A stretch of DNA of 54,199 bases, taken from assembly GCA_037442205.1 (NCBI GenBank), contig JBBIQS010000056.1:1-54199 (forward strand), given 5' to 3'. The DNA is from JBBIQS01 sp037442205. GTDB taxonomy: Bacteria > Myxococcota > Myxococcia > Myxococcales > UBA5297. Numbering within the stretch: the first letter of the stretch is position 1; every line of letters starts with the position of its first letter. Both the position numbers and the translations under genes were made by a program. The notes under the pieces were generated by a model, which ran no database searches, was not told the DNA's origin, and was given only the letters and a program-made list of their open reading frames with translations. Positions 25,812 to 36,334 of the stretch are shown in pieces.

Positions 25812-25849
25812 GCTCGGCGAGCGTACTATCGATCATCACCTCGCCGAGC
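25812..25849. promoter_or_regulatory. Long inverted repeat around a possible -10 box upstream of the Ser/Thr kinase gene
   Basis: Perfect 10-base arms GCTCGGCGAG (25812-25821) and CTCGCCGAGC (25840-25849) separated by 18 bases. The spacer holds TACTAT, which could be a -10 hexamer; no convincing -35 is seen. The kinase start codon follows 13 bases after the right arm. It may be an operator or a leader-RNA hairpin. Confidence 0.4.
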
Positions 25850-25862
25850 ACCGCCGCCAACG

Positions 25863-27194
<1,332 letters not shown>

Positions 27195-27198
27195 CCCG

Positions 27199-28362
27199 CT
27201 ACTGCTGCTGGGCCTGGATCATCTGGAATGCGTTCTTGAGCTGCTCCAGCTCGGGGAAGCGCACCAGGTAGACCAGCTCGCCCATGGCCACCGACACCGG
27301 CGGGGTCAGCTCGTGGAAGGCGACCAGCCCCGGCCCGAGCCGGGCCACCAGCTCGTGGTGCGGGTAGCGGTAGTGGCGCCAGTGGCGGCGGGCGACGTGG
27401 GCGCAGAAGTAGCGGCGCTCGAACTTGAAGTCCGCCGGCGCCGCCCCGGCCATGACCTGCGCCCAGAGCGTGTACACGTCCATGTCGCAGGCGTAGTTCA
27501 TCATGTCGGTGCTGAACCCGCCCGGCGCCCGCAGGTTGACCTCCAGCGCCTTGAGCGAGCCGTCGGGCAGCTCGAAGAACTCCAGGTGGAAGAAGCGCTC
27601 GCGGATGTCGAAGGCCTTGACCGCCTTGTGCCCCAGCTCCTCCAGCGCCGGCGGCAGCTCGCGGCGGGTGTAGTAGAAGAGGTCGAGCCCGTCGTTGAGC
27701 ACCTCCATCACCCCGCTGCTGTAGACGAACGAGGTCGAGAAAAGGATGCGCCCCTGGGCGTCGGTGAGCCCGTCGAAGGTGGTGATCACCCCGGGGCTGA
27801 ACTCCTGCACGAAGTAGTCGGCCAGCGGCTTGTTGAGCGCGGCCTCCAGCTGCATCTCGTTGTTCACCCGGAAGGCCCCGGCGGCGCCGACCCCGGTGTC
27901 GGGCTTGAAGACCAGCGGATAGCCCTTGCGCCTGGCGAAGGCCTTGATCTGCTCCGCCGACTCGAAGCGCACGCCCTCGGGCGAGGGGATCTTGTTCTCC
28001 TTGAAGACCCGGGCCATGCCCGACTTGGAGCGATGGTCAGCGGCCTGGGCCGGCTTCATCCCTTGGACGTTGAAGTCCTCGCGCAGCCTGGCCTCGAGAG
28101 CGAGCCAGTGCTCGTTGAGCGAGTCGACGCGGTCGATCTTCCCGTGGCGCCAGGTGAGGTAGGCCAGCGCCCGCAGCATGTCCTCGTAGCGGTCCATGTG
28201 CGGCAGGTGGACGTACTCGGCCAGGGCGTGCTGCAGCTCGGGGCGCAGCTGGTGGAAGGGAACGTCGCCGATGGCCAGCGCGGTGACGCCCTGCTTCTTG
28301 AGCGCCACGCAGAACAGGTAGAACTGCGGCGGGAAGTTGGGGGAGATGAAGACGACGTTCAG
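27199..28362 (-). CDS. ATP-grasp domain carboxylate-amine ligase-like enzyme
   Basis: 387 residues. Predicted to activate a carboxylate with ATP and couple it to an amine or thiol. An N-terminal pre-ATP-grasp Rossmann-like part (VVFISPNFPP) precedes the ATP-grasp fold: K153 in LVFKPDTGVGAAGAF as the triphosphate loop, and ALEVNLRAPGG (EVNxRxxGG) carrying metal-binding residues. The substrate cannot be told. The frame has no ATG, GTG or TTG near the domain start; a CTG at 28362 lies 5 bases after a perfect GGAGG, so it is annotated as an unusual CTG start. The coordinates depend on that reading. It follows the STN lipoprotein gene by 94 bases on the same strand. Confidence 0.83.
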   Translation of the reverse strand: MNVVFISPNFPPQFYLFCVALKKQGVTALAIGDVPFHQLRPELQHALAEYVHLPHMDRYEDMLRALAYLTWRHGKIDRVDSLNEHWLALEARLREDFNVQGMKPAQAADHRSKSGMARVFKENKIPSPEGVRFESAEQIKAFARRKGYPLVFKPDTGVGAAGAFRVNNEMQLEAALNKPLADYFVQEFSPGVITTFDGLTDAQGRILFSTSFVYSSGVMEVLNDGLDLFYYTRRELPPALEELGHKAVKAFDIRERFFHLEFFELPDGSLKALEVNLRAPGGFSTDMMNYACDMDVYTLWAQVMAGAAPADFKFERRYFCAHVARRHWRHYRYPHHELVARLGPGLVAFHELTPPVSVAMGELVYLVRFPELEQLKNAFQMIQAQQQ

Positions 28363-28367
28363 GGCGT

Positions 28368-28372
28368 CCTCC
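28368..28372 (-). promoter_or_regulatory. Ribosome-binding site deciding a CTG start
   Basis: GGAGG on the minus strand, 5 bases before the CTG at 28362-28360. No ATG, GTG or TTG in the ATP-grasp frame lies near it, so this site is the main evidence for the non-standard start. Confidence 0.5.
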
Positions 28373-28456
28373 GAGGCTCGCGCCGGGAATTTCTTGGCGC
28401 CTGGTCCGCTGAACTCTAGCCCGCCGCGCCGGCGGACAGACCGAAAACCCGGCAGC

Positions 28457-29140
28457 TCACGGGGCCATGCCCGCGGCCAGCGCCCGCGCCGCCTCCAGAG
28501 CCTCCGGGACGTCGCGGAAGAGCACCGAGGGTCCGAGCACGCTGGCGCTGCCCCGCGGGCTCGCCAGGCCCTTGCACCAGCTGGCCGCCAGCTGCTCCGG
28601 GCTGGAGGCTTGAGCGGCGATGACCCGCGAGGCGAGCGGCGCGGCTGCCGCCGGAGCACGCCGCTTCTCGGCCGCCTCGAGATAGAGCACGCCATCCTTG
28701 AAGGCGTAGGCGATGTCGTACTGCTCGCCGAGGATGCGCAGGACCCGCTCCAGGGTCGCCTCCGGCAGCGCCAGGTAGACGCGGGCGTCCATGATCTGCG
28801 CATCGACCGCGATGTCGAGCGCCAGCACGTCCGACAGCGAGGAGGCGAGCCGGCCCACGGGGACGCGCTCGGCGACGACCTTGAGGCGATGGGGCAGCCA
28901 CTCCTCGAGGGATGTGCGGGGAGCTTGCTCCTTCGGCGGCTGTTCGAGCGCGCGGATTTCGATGCGGCCGATGGGTCCTTCCGCCACACGCTTGATGGGC
29001 ACCCAGGGCTTCTCCGCCTGTCCCTCACAGGCATAGGGAGCTGCGGGCGGAGGCGTCGGCTTTACCGGGGACCCGGCGCAGGCGGCCAGCGCCAGCAGCG
29101 CTCCGGTGGCAGCGGAGATGGCGGAGATGCTGTGGGCCAT
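28457..29140 (-). CDS. Lipoprotein with secretin/TonB short N-terminal (STN-like) domain
   Basis: 227 residues. The lipoprotein signal ends LALAACAG with Cys at 21, followed by a Pro-rich tether. Residues about 85-155 (RLKVVAERVPVGRLASSLSD through YDIAYAFKDGVLYL) match the pattern of an STN domain (short N-terminal domain of secretins and TonB-dependent receptors): two strands, helix, strand, helix, strand. No secretin channel or TonB-receptor barrel follows; the remaining about 70 residues look helical. It may be a periplasmic adaptor or a pilotin-like partner of a secretin encoded elsewhere; this is inference. The ATG at 29140 has an AGGA-type ribosome-binding site. Divergent from the E1alpha gene. 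Confidence 0.75.
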   Translation of the reverse strand: MAHSISAISAATGALLALAACAGSPVKPTPPPAAPYACEGQAEKPWVPIKRVAEGPIGRIEIRALEQPPKEQAPRTSLEEWLPHRLKVVAERVPVGRLASSLSDVLALDIAVDAQIMDARVYLALPEATLERVLRILGEQYDIAYAFKDGVLYLEAAEKRRAPAAAAPLASRVIAAQASSPEQLAASWCKGLASPRGSASVLGPSVLFRDVPEALEAARALAAGMAP

Positions 29141-29307
29141 GTCGCACGTCCTCTCGTTCGGCGTTCGAGCCCGCTGATTATCGCCTGCGTTTCGCTCGGA
29201 AGCTCCACTCCTTGGCGAACGCCGGCAACCCCGCTCGCTGGGCGACAGCCGACGAAGCCCGCTCGGCGCACTACCTTTCGTCTGCGGGTCGCCGCCCCGG
29301 GGGGACC

Positions 29308-30351
29308 GTGGAGAGGGACCTCGAGCTTTACTACTGGCTGCTGCTGGTGCGGCACTTCGAGCGCCGCGTCGAGCGGCTGCATGCCAAGAACCAGATCGTG
29401 GGTAGCGTCTACTCCGGCCTCGGGCAGGAGGCGATCGTGGTCGGCTGCACCTACGGGCTGGCCCGCGAGGACGTGATCTTCCCGCTCCACCGCGACCTGG
29501 GGGCGGTGCTGGTGAAGGGCGTTCCCCAGCGGCTGCTGATGGCCCAGCTGCTGGGCAAGGAGACCGGGCTGTCGCGCGGCAAGGAAGGCTTCCTGCACGC
29601 AGGCGATCTGGAGCAGGGCGTTTTCGGCGCCACCAGCATGCTGGCCTCGACACTGCCGGTGGCCTGCGGCTTCGCCTTCAAGTTCAAGGTGCGGCGCGAG
29701 AGCCGAGTAGCGGTGGCCTTCTTCGGCGAGGGCGCCTCCAGCCGCGGCGACTTCCACGAGGCGGCCAACTTCGCCGGCATCCACAAGCTGCCGGTGATCT
29801 TCGTCTGCGAGAATAACCGCTACGCCTACTCGACCCCGTTGTCAGCGACGATGGCCATCGACGATCTCGCCGACCGCGCCGCCGGCTACGGCTTTCAGGG
29901 GCTGACCTGCAACGGCAACGATCTGCAGGACGTGCTCGAGCACATGGAGCGCAGCCTCCAGCGCGCCCGCGACGGCGCAGGTCCGACGCTCCTCGAGTGC
30001 AAGACTTATCGGCGGCTGGGCCACAGCGACCACGACCGCGCCAGCTACCGGATCAAGGAGGAGGTTCCGCACTGGGAATCGCGCGATCCGATTCGGCTCT
30101 GGGAGTCCTACCTGCAGATCAAGGGCTACGACCTGCCCAAGGAGAAGGCGGCACTGGAGGAGCGCATCAAAGGCGAGATCGACGACGCGGTGCGTTTCGC
30201 CGAGGAGTGTCCCGAGCCCAAACCGGAGGAAGCGCTGGCCGACCTCTACGCCACCTGGACTCCGGGGACGCCGTCGATCGTCGCCCCAGAGTCCCGCGAG
30301 CAGCCCAGCGCCGAGCCTGGGCAGGAGGAGGCAGCGCCGACGCTGCATTAG
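29308..30351 (+). CDS. 2-oxo-acid dehydrogenase E1 component, alpha subunit (pyruvate or branched-chain type)
   Basis: 347 residues from GTG 29308, which has a GGGGGG stretch as ribosome-binding site; a longer TTG start at 29212 adds an unconserved leader. Thiamine-diphosphate enzyme that decarboxylates a 2-oxo acid and passes the acyl group to lipoyl-E2. Visible features are the E1alpha opening YYWLLLVRHFERRVERLH, YSGLGQEAI, the TPP/Mg motif GEGASSRGDFHEA with downstream FVCENN, and the phosphorylation-loop region RRLGHSDHD. The C-terminal tail after about 325 is Glu/Pro-rich. First gene of an E1alpha-E1beta-E2 operon (10-base gap to E1beta). Pyruvate versus branched-chain substrate cannot be decided from sequence alone. 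Confidence 0.9.
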   Translation: MERDLELYYWLLLVRHFERRVERLHAKNQIVGSVYSGLGQEAIVVGCTYGLAREDVIFPLHRDLGAVLVKGVPQRLLMAQLLGKETGLSRGKEGFLHAGDLEQGVFGATSMLASTLPVACGFAFKFKVRRESRVAVAFFGEGASSRGDFHEAANFAGIHKLPVIFVCENNRYAYSTPLSATMAIDDLADRAAGYGFQGLTCNGNDLQDVLEHMERSLQRARDGAGPTLLECKTYRRLGHSDHDRASYRIKEEVPHWESRDPIRLWESYLQIKGYDLPKEKAALEERIKGEIDDAVRFAEECPEPKPEEALADLYATWTPGTPSIVAPESREQPSAEPGQEEAAPTLH

Positions 30352-30361
30352 CGCGATCCCC

Positions 30362-31345
30362 ATGGCGACCGTGAGCTACCTACAGGCGATCCGCGACGCG
30401 ATGGCCGAGGAGATGCGCCGCGACCCGGACGTGGTGGTGATGGGCGAGGACGTGGCCGAGCTCGGCGGCGCCTTCCTGGCGACCGAGGGCCTGCTGGCAG
30501 AGTTCGGCGCCGAGCGGGTGGTGGACACGCCGATCAGCGAATCGCTGCTGGTGGGCGCCGGGGTCGGGGCGGCGGTCGCTGGACTGCGCCCGATCGTCGA
30601 GATGCAGTTCGCCGATTTCATCTCCTGCGGCTTCGACCAGGTGGTGAACATGGCCGCCACCACCCGCTACCGCCACGGCGGCCGGGCCAAGGTCCCGATG
30701 GTAATCCGCGGCCCGGGCGGCGCCGGCGTCCATGGCTCGATCTTCCATTCTCAGGACGTGGAGGCGTGGTTCACCCGGGTGCCGGGCCTCAAGGTGCTGG
30801 CGCCGGCAACCGCCTACGACGCCAAGGGCCTGCTCAAGAGCGCCATACGCGATGACGACCCGGTGATCTTCCTCGAGCACAAGCGGCTCTACCGGCGCGT
30901 GAAGGGCGAGCTTCCCGACGAAGACTTCACCGTCCCGATCGGCCGGGCGGCAACGCGCCGGCGCGGCGGCGACCTGCTTGTCGTCACCTACGGCGGCGCC
31001 CTGGAATGGAGCCTCGACGCCGCCGACCGTCTGGCGCGCGAAGCGCATGTCGAGGCCGAAGTGCTCGACCTGCGCTCGCTGCTCCCCTTCGACCTGGAGG
31101 CGGTGCTCGAGGCGGTCTCGCGGATCAACCGGGTACTCCTGGTCCAGGAAGACCGGCTCACCGGCGGAGTGATGGCGGAGATCGCCGCCAGAATTGCCGA
31201 GGATGCCTTCGACCAGCTCGATGCGCCGATAGCCCGAGTCGCGGCGGCCGATACCCCCACCCCTTTCCATCCGGCGCTCGAACAGTTCGTGCTGCCCAGC
31301 GCCGAAAAGATCGCTGCGCGCGCTCAGCAGCTCCTCGCCTGGTGA
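30362..31345 (+). CDS. 2-oxo-acid dehydrogenase E1 component, beta subunit
   Basis: 327 residues, the usual E1beta length. It completes the alpha2beta2 E1 heterotetramer. Family motifs are VMGEDVAELGGAF, DTPISESLLVGAGVGAAVAGLRPIVEMQFADF, MVIRGPGGAGVHGSIFHSQD (with the conserved HSQ) and VLVPATAYDAKGL-like VLAPATAYDAKGL. A transketolase C-terminal domain follows from about 200 (DLRSLLPFDLEAVLEAV). The ATG at 30362 is close to the E1alpha stop, and the gene ends 6 bases before the E2 start, so the three genes are a single operon. Confidence 0.93.
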   Translation: MATVSYLQAIRDAMAEEMRRDPDVVVMGEDVAELGGAFLATEGLLAEFGAERVVDTPISESLLVGAGVGAAVAGLRPIVEMQFADFISCGFDQVVNMAATTRYRHGGRAKVPMVIRGPGGAGVHGSIFHSQDVEAWFTRVPGLKVLAPATAYDAKGLLKSAIRDDDPVIFLEHKRLYRRVKGELPDEDFTVPIGRAATRRRGGDLLVVTYGGALEWSLDAADRLAREAHVEAEVLDLRSLLPFDLEAVLEAVSRINRVLLVQEDRLTGGVMAEIAARIAEDAFDQLDAPIARVAAADTPTPFHPALEQFVLPSAEKIAARAQQLLAW

Positions 31346-31351
31346 GGCGAA

Positions 31352-32650
31352 ATGGAGGCGGCGGTGGCCCTCAAGACGGTGGTAATCCCGCAGCTGGGCG
31401 AATCGGTGGCCGAGGCGACCCTCACCCGCTGGCTGGTCAGTGAGGGCGACACCGTTCAGCGCGACCAGACGGTCGCCGAGGTCTCCACCGACAAGGCCGA
31501 TACCGAGCTGCCTGCTCCGGTAAGCGGCCGGATCACCCGCCGTCTGGTCGCCGAAGGCTCCACCGTGGCGGTCGAGACACCGATCCTCGAGATCGAAGAG
31601 GAGGCGCAGCTTCCGGCGCCTTCGCCACAGGGGCCCGCTTCGAAGCCCGTTGAACCGGCGCAGCCATCTCAGGCCATCGGGGCGCCGCAACCGCCGCCGG
31701 CCGCGCCGCGCGAGCGCGCGGGCGAGCCTCGCAGCTCCCCACTGGTGCGACGGATCGCACGCGAGAAGGGCGTCGACCTGTCCCAGGTTTCGGGCTCTGG
31801 TTCCGGCGGTCGGGTGACCAAGCGCGACATCCTCGATCACCTCGCCACCCGAGCTCCCCCGCCGCCGATCCGCGCTCCCTCGCCCGCGCGCCCCTCTCCG
31901 CGCGAGGCGCGCGAGCCTTCGCCCGCCCAGACTGGCGAATACAAGCCGCCCGAATACCGACCGCTCGAAGGTGATCAGTTGGTCCCGTTCACCCGGCGCC
32001 GCCGCCTGATCGCCGAGCACATGGCCTACAGCAAGCGGGTCGCGCCTCACGTCGGCTGCATGGCCGAGGTGGACCTTTTCCGCGTCGAGCTGGCCCGCAG
32101 GGCGACTCCCGCCGACGACAGGCCCAGCTACCTGGCCTACGTGGCGCGGGCGCTGGTGACCGCGGTGCGCGACTACCCGATCGTCAACGCCACCGTGCTC
32201 GCCGACGGCTACGTGATCCACCGGGAGATCAACCTCGGGCTGGCGGTCGACACCGACGAGGGCCTGATCGTCCCGGTGATCCGCCACGCCGGCGAGCTGT
32301 CGCTGTCGGGATTGACCAGGGCCATCGCCGCGGCGGCAGAGAAGGCGCGGCAGGGGAAGCTCACCGCCGACGACCTCGCCTACGGCACCATCAGCCTCTC
32401 CAACCCCGGCGCCCGCGGGAACAGCTGGGGCATGGCGGTGATCGCCCAGCCCCAGGTCGCCATCGTGCGGATGGGAGAGATCATCAAGCGCCCGGTGGTG
32501 GTCGAGGTCGGCGGCGCGGACGCCATCGCCATCCACCCCACCGTCAACCTGGTCCTCTCCTACGATCACCGGATCGTCGACGGCGTCCCAGCCAACGGCT
32601 TCCTGCGGCGGATCAAAGAGCTGCTCGAGGCCCAGCCGCTCGCGGAGTGA
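31352..32650 (+). CDS. 2-oxo-acid dehydrogenase E2, dihydrolipoamide acyltransferase
   Basis: 432 residues forming the core of the complex. One lipoyl domain at about 7-82 has the modified lysine K48 in EVSTDKADTELPAP. An Ala/Pro-rich linker follows, then a peripheral subunit-binding domain at about 127-163 (SSPLVRRIAREKGVDLSQV, GRVTKRDILDHL), a second linker and a catalytic chloramphenicol-acetyltransferase fold from about 205. The active-site motif is H406-R-I-V-D410-G. Start ATG 31352 has TGAGG upstream; a GTG four codons later also has GGAGG, so the true N-terminus may be slightly shorter. No E3 (lipoamide dehydrogenase) gene follows; the gene converges with the site-2 protease gene. The number of lipoyl domains (one) fits Gram-negative branched-chain and some pyruvate complexes. 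Confidence 0.93.
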   Translation: MEAAVALKTVVIPQLGESVAEATLTRWLVSEGDTVQRDQTVAEVSTDKADTELPAPVSGRITRRLVAEGSTVAVETPILEIEEEAQLPAPSPQGPASKPVEPAQPSQAIGAPQPPPAAPRERAGEPRSSPLVRRIAREKGVDLSQVSGSGSGGRVTKRDILDHLATRAPPPPIRAPSPARPSPREAREPSPAQTGEYKPPEYRPLEGDQLVPFTRRRRLIAEHMAYSKRVAPHVGCMAEVDLFRVELARRATPADDRPSYLAYVARALVTAVRDYPIVNATVLADGYVIHREINLGLAVDTDEGLIVPVIRHAGELSLSGLTRAIAAAAEKARQGKLTADDLAYGTISLSNPGARGNSWGMAVIAQPQVAIVRMGEIIKRPVVVEVGGADAIAIHPTVNLVLSYDHRIVDGVPANGFLRRIKELLEAQPLAE

Positions 32651-32654
32651 CCGC

Positions 32655-33788
32655 TCAGGTCGCCTCGCGCTCCCGCGGCAGCGCCAGCGCCTTCTCCTTC
32701 TCGCGCTCACGCAGCGCGTGGGCGATCTCCAGCTGCGAGAGCGAACCGACCAGCACTCCGCCGTCGACCACCGGCAGGGTCAGGACATCGGAGCCGCGCA
32801 GGAGACGGGCGGCCATCGCCAGATCCTGGCCCGGGGTCAGCTGCGGCAGGTCGGAGCGCATCACCTCCCCGGCGGTGGCGAAGGCCATCTCGGCGCTGCC
32901 GCGCACCCGGATCACCTCGGCCATGGTCACCAGCCCGACGTACTCGCCCCGGGAGAGCACGAAGTAGGCGCCCTTGAGCTCGCGCTCCATTCGCTCGGCC
33001 ACCTGGCTGAGCCGGTCGGAGACGTCGACCGTGGGCGGAAAGCGCTGCATCGCCTCGCGCACCGTGAGCCCGCCGATCTCCTCGCTCGCCTTCACCGCCG
33101 CCAGCTCGGCCCGCGCCCCGACGATCACCAGCACCCCCACCAGCCCCAGCAGCCAGTTGAAGGTGTAGAACCCCGCCGCCAGGAACAGCAGCGCCATCGC
33201 CTGCCCGGCCCAAGAGGCGATCTGGGTGGCCCGCACCCGGTTGGTGACCATCGCCAGCAACGCCCGCAGGATGCGCCCCCCGTCCATGGGAAAGGCCGGC
33301 ACCAGGTTGAAGATGGCCAGCGCGAAATTGACGTAGGCCAGGTAGTGCAGCGCGTAGCGCGCGTCCGCCGGCCCGATGAAGGTGTAGGCCGCCAGGCACA
33401 GCGCCCCCAGCACCGCGCTGGCCAGGGGGCCGGCCACCGCCATCGCCGCCTCGTGCCGCGGCCGCTTGGGCAGCTCGAGCACCTCCGAGACCCCGCCCAC
33501 CAACATCAGGGTCACCCCGGCGAAGCGCGCCCCGCCCCGCAGCCCGACGAAGACGTGCGACAGCTCGTGGAAAAGCACCCCGGCGAACAGCCCCACGGCC
33601 AGCAGGGTCCCCATCAGGTAGCGGGGCACCAGCAGCTCCCCCGGCGCGACGTTCGCCAGCTGGGCGAGCGCGGGGGTGGCCTTGCCGATGACCCAGGCGA
33701 GGTACGGCAACACCAACAGGAATGTGAAGTGGAGGCGGACCGGGATGCCGCGCACCTTGAGCAGAGTAAGCGAGCCGCTGCCGGCCAT
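32655..33788 (-). CDS. Site-2 protease family (M50) metalloprotease with CBS domains
   Basis: 377-residue inner-membrane protein. Intramembrane zinc peptidase with H74-E75-L-S-H78 in the second hydrophobic segment and the third-ligand motif FPMDGG (D169). About six membrane helices lie within residues 18-225, then a cytoplasmic pair of CBS domains (about 255-370: VREAMQRFPPTVDVSDRLSQ; GEVMRSDLPQLTPGQDLAMAA). CBS-containing S2P-like proteins (Rv2625c/SpoIVFB group) typically cut membrane-bound regulators and may sense adenylates; the target is unknown. The ATG at 33788 has GGAGG upstream. Divergent from the DUF971 gene across a 94-base gap with a strong inverted repeat. Confidence 0.92.
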   Translation of the reverse strand: MAGSGSLTLLKVRGIPVRLHFTFLLVLPYLAWVIGKATPALAQLANVAPGELLVPRYLMGTLLAVGLFAGVLFHELSHVFVGLRGGARFAGVTLMLVGGVSEVLELPKRPRHEAAMAVAGPLASAVLGALCLAAYTFIGPADARYALHYLAYVNFALAIFNLVPAFPMDGGRILRALLAMVTNRVRATQIASWAGQAMALLFLAAGFYTFNWLLGLVGVLVIVGARAELAAVKASEEIGGLTVREAMQRFPPTVDVSDRLSQVAERMERELKGAYFVLSRGEYVGLVTMAEVIRVRGSAEMAFATAGEVMRSDLPQLTPGQDLAMAARLLRGSDVLTLPVVDGGVLVGSLSQLEIAHALREREKEKALALPREREAT

Positions 33789-33842
33789 GAGATGCCTCCT
33801 CGAACCAAGGTGGAGGCGCGATGCCGGGGGAGCAAGCGAGTC

Positions 33843-33866
33843 GCCTTGCGCGCAAGGGCGCAAGGC
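33843..33866. promoter_or_regulatory. Inverted repeat between the divergent M50 and DUF971 genes
   Basis: Perfect 9-base arms GCCTTGCGC (33843-33851) and GCGCAAGGC (33858-33866) with a 6-base centre that is itself a GCAAGG half-site, so three copies of the half-site are present. It ends 16 bases before the DUF971 start, which has no clear ribosome-binding site. It may be an operator or a leader hairpin. Confidence 0.45.
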
Positions 33867-33882
33867 ACTATCGATCCCCGCC

Positions 33883-34218
33883 ATGTCGAATATCTGGAAC
33901 TACATGAAGAAGACGACCCAGGCCGCCGCCCCCGCCGAGATCGAGCGGGGCGAGGCGGGAGGCCTCAGGGTCCGCTGGCAGGACGGGGCGGTCACCTCGG
34001 CCAGCGCCCGCGAGCTGCGGCTGGGCTGTCAGTGCGCGTCCTGCGTCGACGAGTTCACCCACCGGCCGCTGCTCGACCCGGCCTCCGTCGCCGCCGACAT
34101 CGCCATCGCCTCGCTGGACCCGGTGGGCAACTACGCCATCCACCTGGTCTTCAGCGACGGGCACGATTCGGGGATCTACGCCTGGCCGCTGCTGCGCTCG
34201 CTCGGCAAGGCCGGCTGA
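33883..34218 (+). CDS. DUF971 protein (gamma-butyrobetaine hydroxylase-like N-terminal domain)
   Basis: 111 residues: a single DUF971/GBBH-like domain (PF06155) standing alone. Visible are RVRWQDGAVTSASARELRLG, the Cys pair CQCASCVDEFTHRPLL (zinc-binding region in relatives) and the closing NYAIHLVFSDGHDSGIYAW. In bacteria, stand-alone versions often lie near Fe-S/Mrp-type genes and their role is unresolved. The ATG at 33883 is taken because the preceding region belongs to the divergent gene's control region. It converges with the ABC transporter permease. Confidence 0.88.
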   Translation: MSNIWNYMKKTTQAAAPAEIERGEAGGLRVRWQDGAVTSASARELRLGCQCASCVDEFTHRPLLDPASVAADIAIASLDPVGNYAIHLVFSDGHDSGIYAWPLLRSLGKAG

Positions 34219-34277
34219 TCCGCCCCGGCTCAGCTTCACTGGGCTCGGGGCGAACGGCCCCCGCGGTCCCTCCCGGC

Positions 34278-35306
34278 TCAGGTCCAGCGGAAGAAGCGCA
34301 GCGCCAGCCCGAAGCTGACCAGCGACATGGCCGTCAGGATTGCCGCCTGAGGAGCGACCGCCATCATCCCGGCGCCCTCGTTCATCACCGCGCGCAGCGA
34401 GTCGTTGAGCGCGGTCAGCGGCAGCGCCTTGAGGAAGGGCTGGATCGCCTGCGGGAAGTTCTCGGCGGAGAAGAACACCCCGGAGCCGATGAACATCGGC
34501 ATCATCACCAAATTGATCAGCCCGCCCACGGTCTGGGTGTTCTGCGCCCGCGAGGCGACCAGCAGCCCGATGCCGGCGAAGGCCAGTGCCCCGAGCAGCG
34601 AAAGCGCCCCCACCAGCAGGAATGAGCCGCGCACCGCCACCCCGAAGGCCAGCCAGGCGAAACCCAACAGCACCGGCACCTCGAGCACCAGGAACACCAG
34701 CCGCATCAGGATGAAGGAGAGCAGGAAGTGGCTGCGCCGCATCGGGGTCGCCACCATCCGCTTGAGCAACTTGCGGGTGCGGGTCTCGACGATGACGTAG
34801 CCGATGCCCCACATCCCCGCCGACATGATGTTGACCCCGAGCAGCCCGGGCACCAGGAAGTCGATGTAGCGCGAGCCGACCGCGGTCACCGGATGATCGA
34901 CGGCCTTGGAGACGTCAACCCGGCCCTCGGCCCGCTGTAGCACGTCGTCGACCACTACCCGCGCCAGCCGACTCTCGGGACGGGTGGGATCGAACTCGTA
35001 GCCGCGCGGCGAGCCCGGGCACACCACGATCGCCACCTTGCCTACCCGCAGCGCGGTGTCGGCGTCGGCCTGGTCCATCAGCCGCGCCTGCACCTCGCCC
35101 TGGCTCAGGGCCTTCACCAGCTCGGCCGCTCCCGGGCCCTCCTGGACCGCCGCCCGCACCGGCTCCGGCGGCCGGTTGCGGAACGCGATGCCCAGCGCCA
35201 CCGACAGGAGGATCGGGAAGCCGAAGGACCAGAAGACCGCGCTCGGCTCGCGCCAGAAGAGGCGGATGCGGGCCAGGGTCAGCAGGGTGAGCGGGGAATG
35301 GCGCAC
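34278..35306 (-). CDS. ABC-2 type transporter permease
   Basis: 342 residues. Topology fits ABC-2 exporters: one N-terminal helix (about 23-41), a large periplasmic loop (about 45-165), then five helices. Family landmarks are IDFLVPGLLGVNIMSAGMWG, KRMVATPMRRSHFLLS (coupling helix region) and the central LINLVMMPMFIGSGVFFS. Works with the ATPase encoded immediately upstream (gap 22 bases) to export lipid, polysaccharide, drug or another compound; substrate unknown. The ATG at 35306 lies at the natural N-terminus. Confidence 0.92.
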   Translation of the reverse strand: MRHSPLTLLTLARIRLFWREPSAVFWSFGFPILLSVALGIAFRNRPPEPVRAAVQEGPGAAELVKALSQGEVQARLMDQADADTALRVGKVAIVVCPGSPRGYEFDPTRPESRLARVVVDDVLQRAEGRVDVSKAVDHPVTAVGSRYIDFLVPGLLGVNIMSAGMWGIGYVIVETRTRKLLKRMVATPMRRSHFLLSFILMRLVFLVLEVPVLLGFAWLAFGVAVRGSFLLVGALSLLGALAFAGIGLLVASRAQNTQTVGGLINLVMMPMFIGSGVFFSAENFPQAIQPFLKALPLTALNDSLRAVMNEGAGMMAVAPQAAILTAMSLVSFGLALRFFRWT

Positions 35307-35328
35307 GGAAGGGTCTCGCGAGGCGACG

Positions 35329-36258
<930 letters not shown>

Positions 36259-36334
36259 GGGCAGCGCACGGTAGCACGGCGCTCGGGACGAGCGCGGGCG
36301 AGCACCTTGAGATGCGCGAGGGGGCCGCGCGGCG

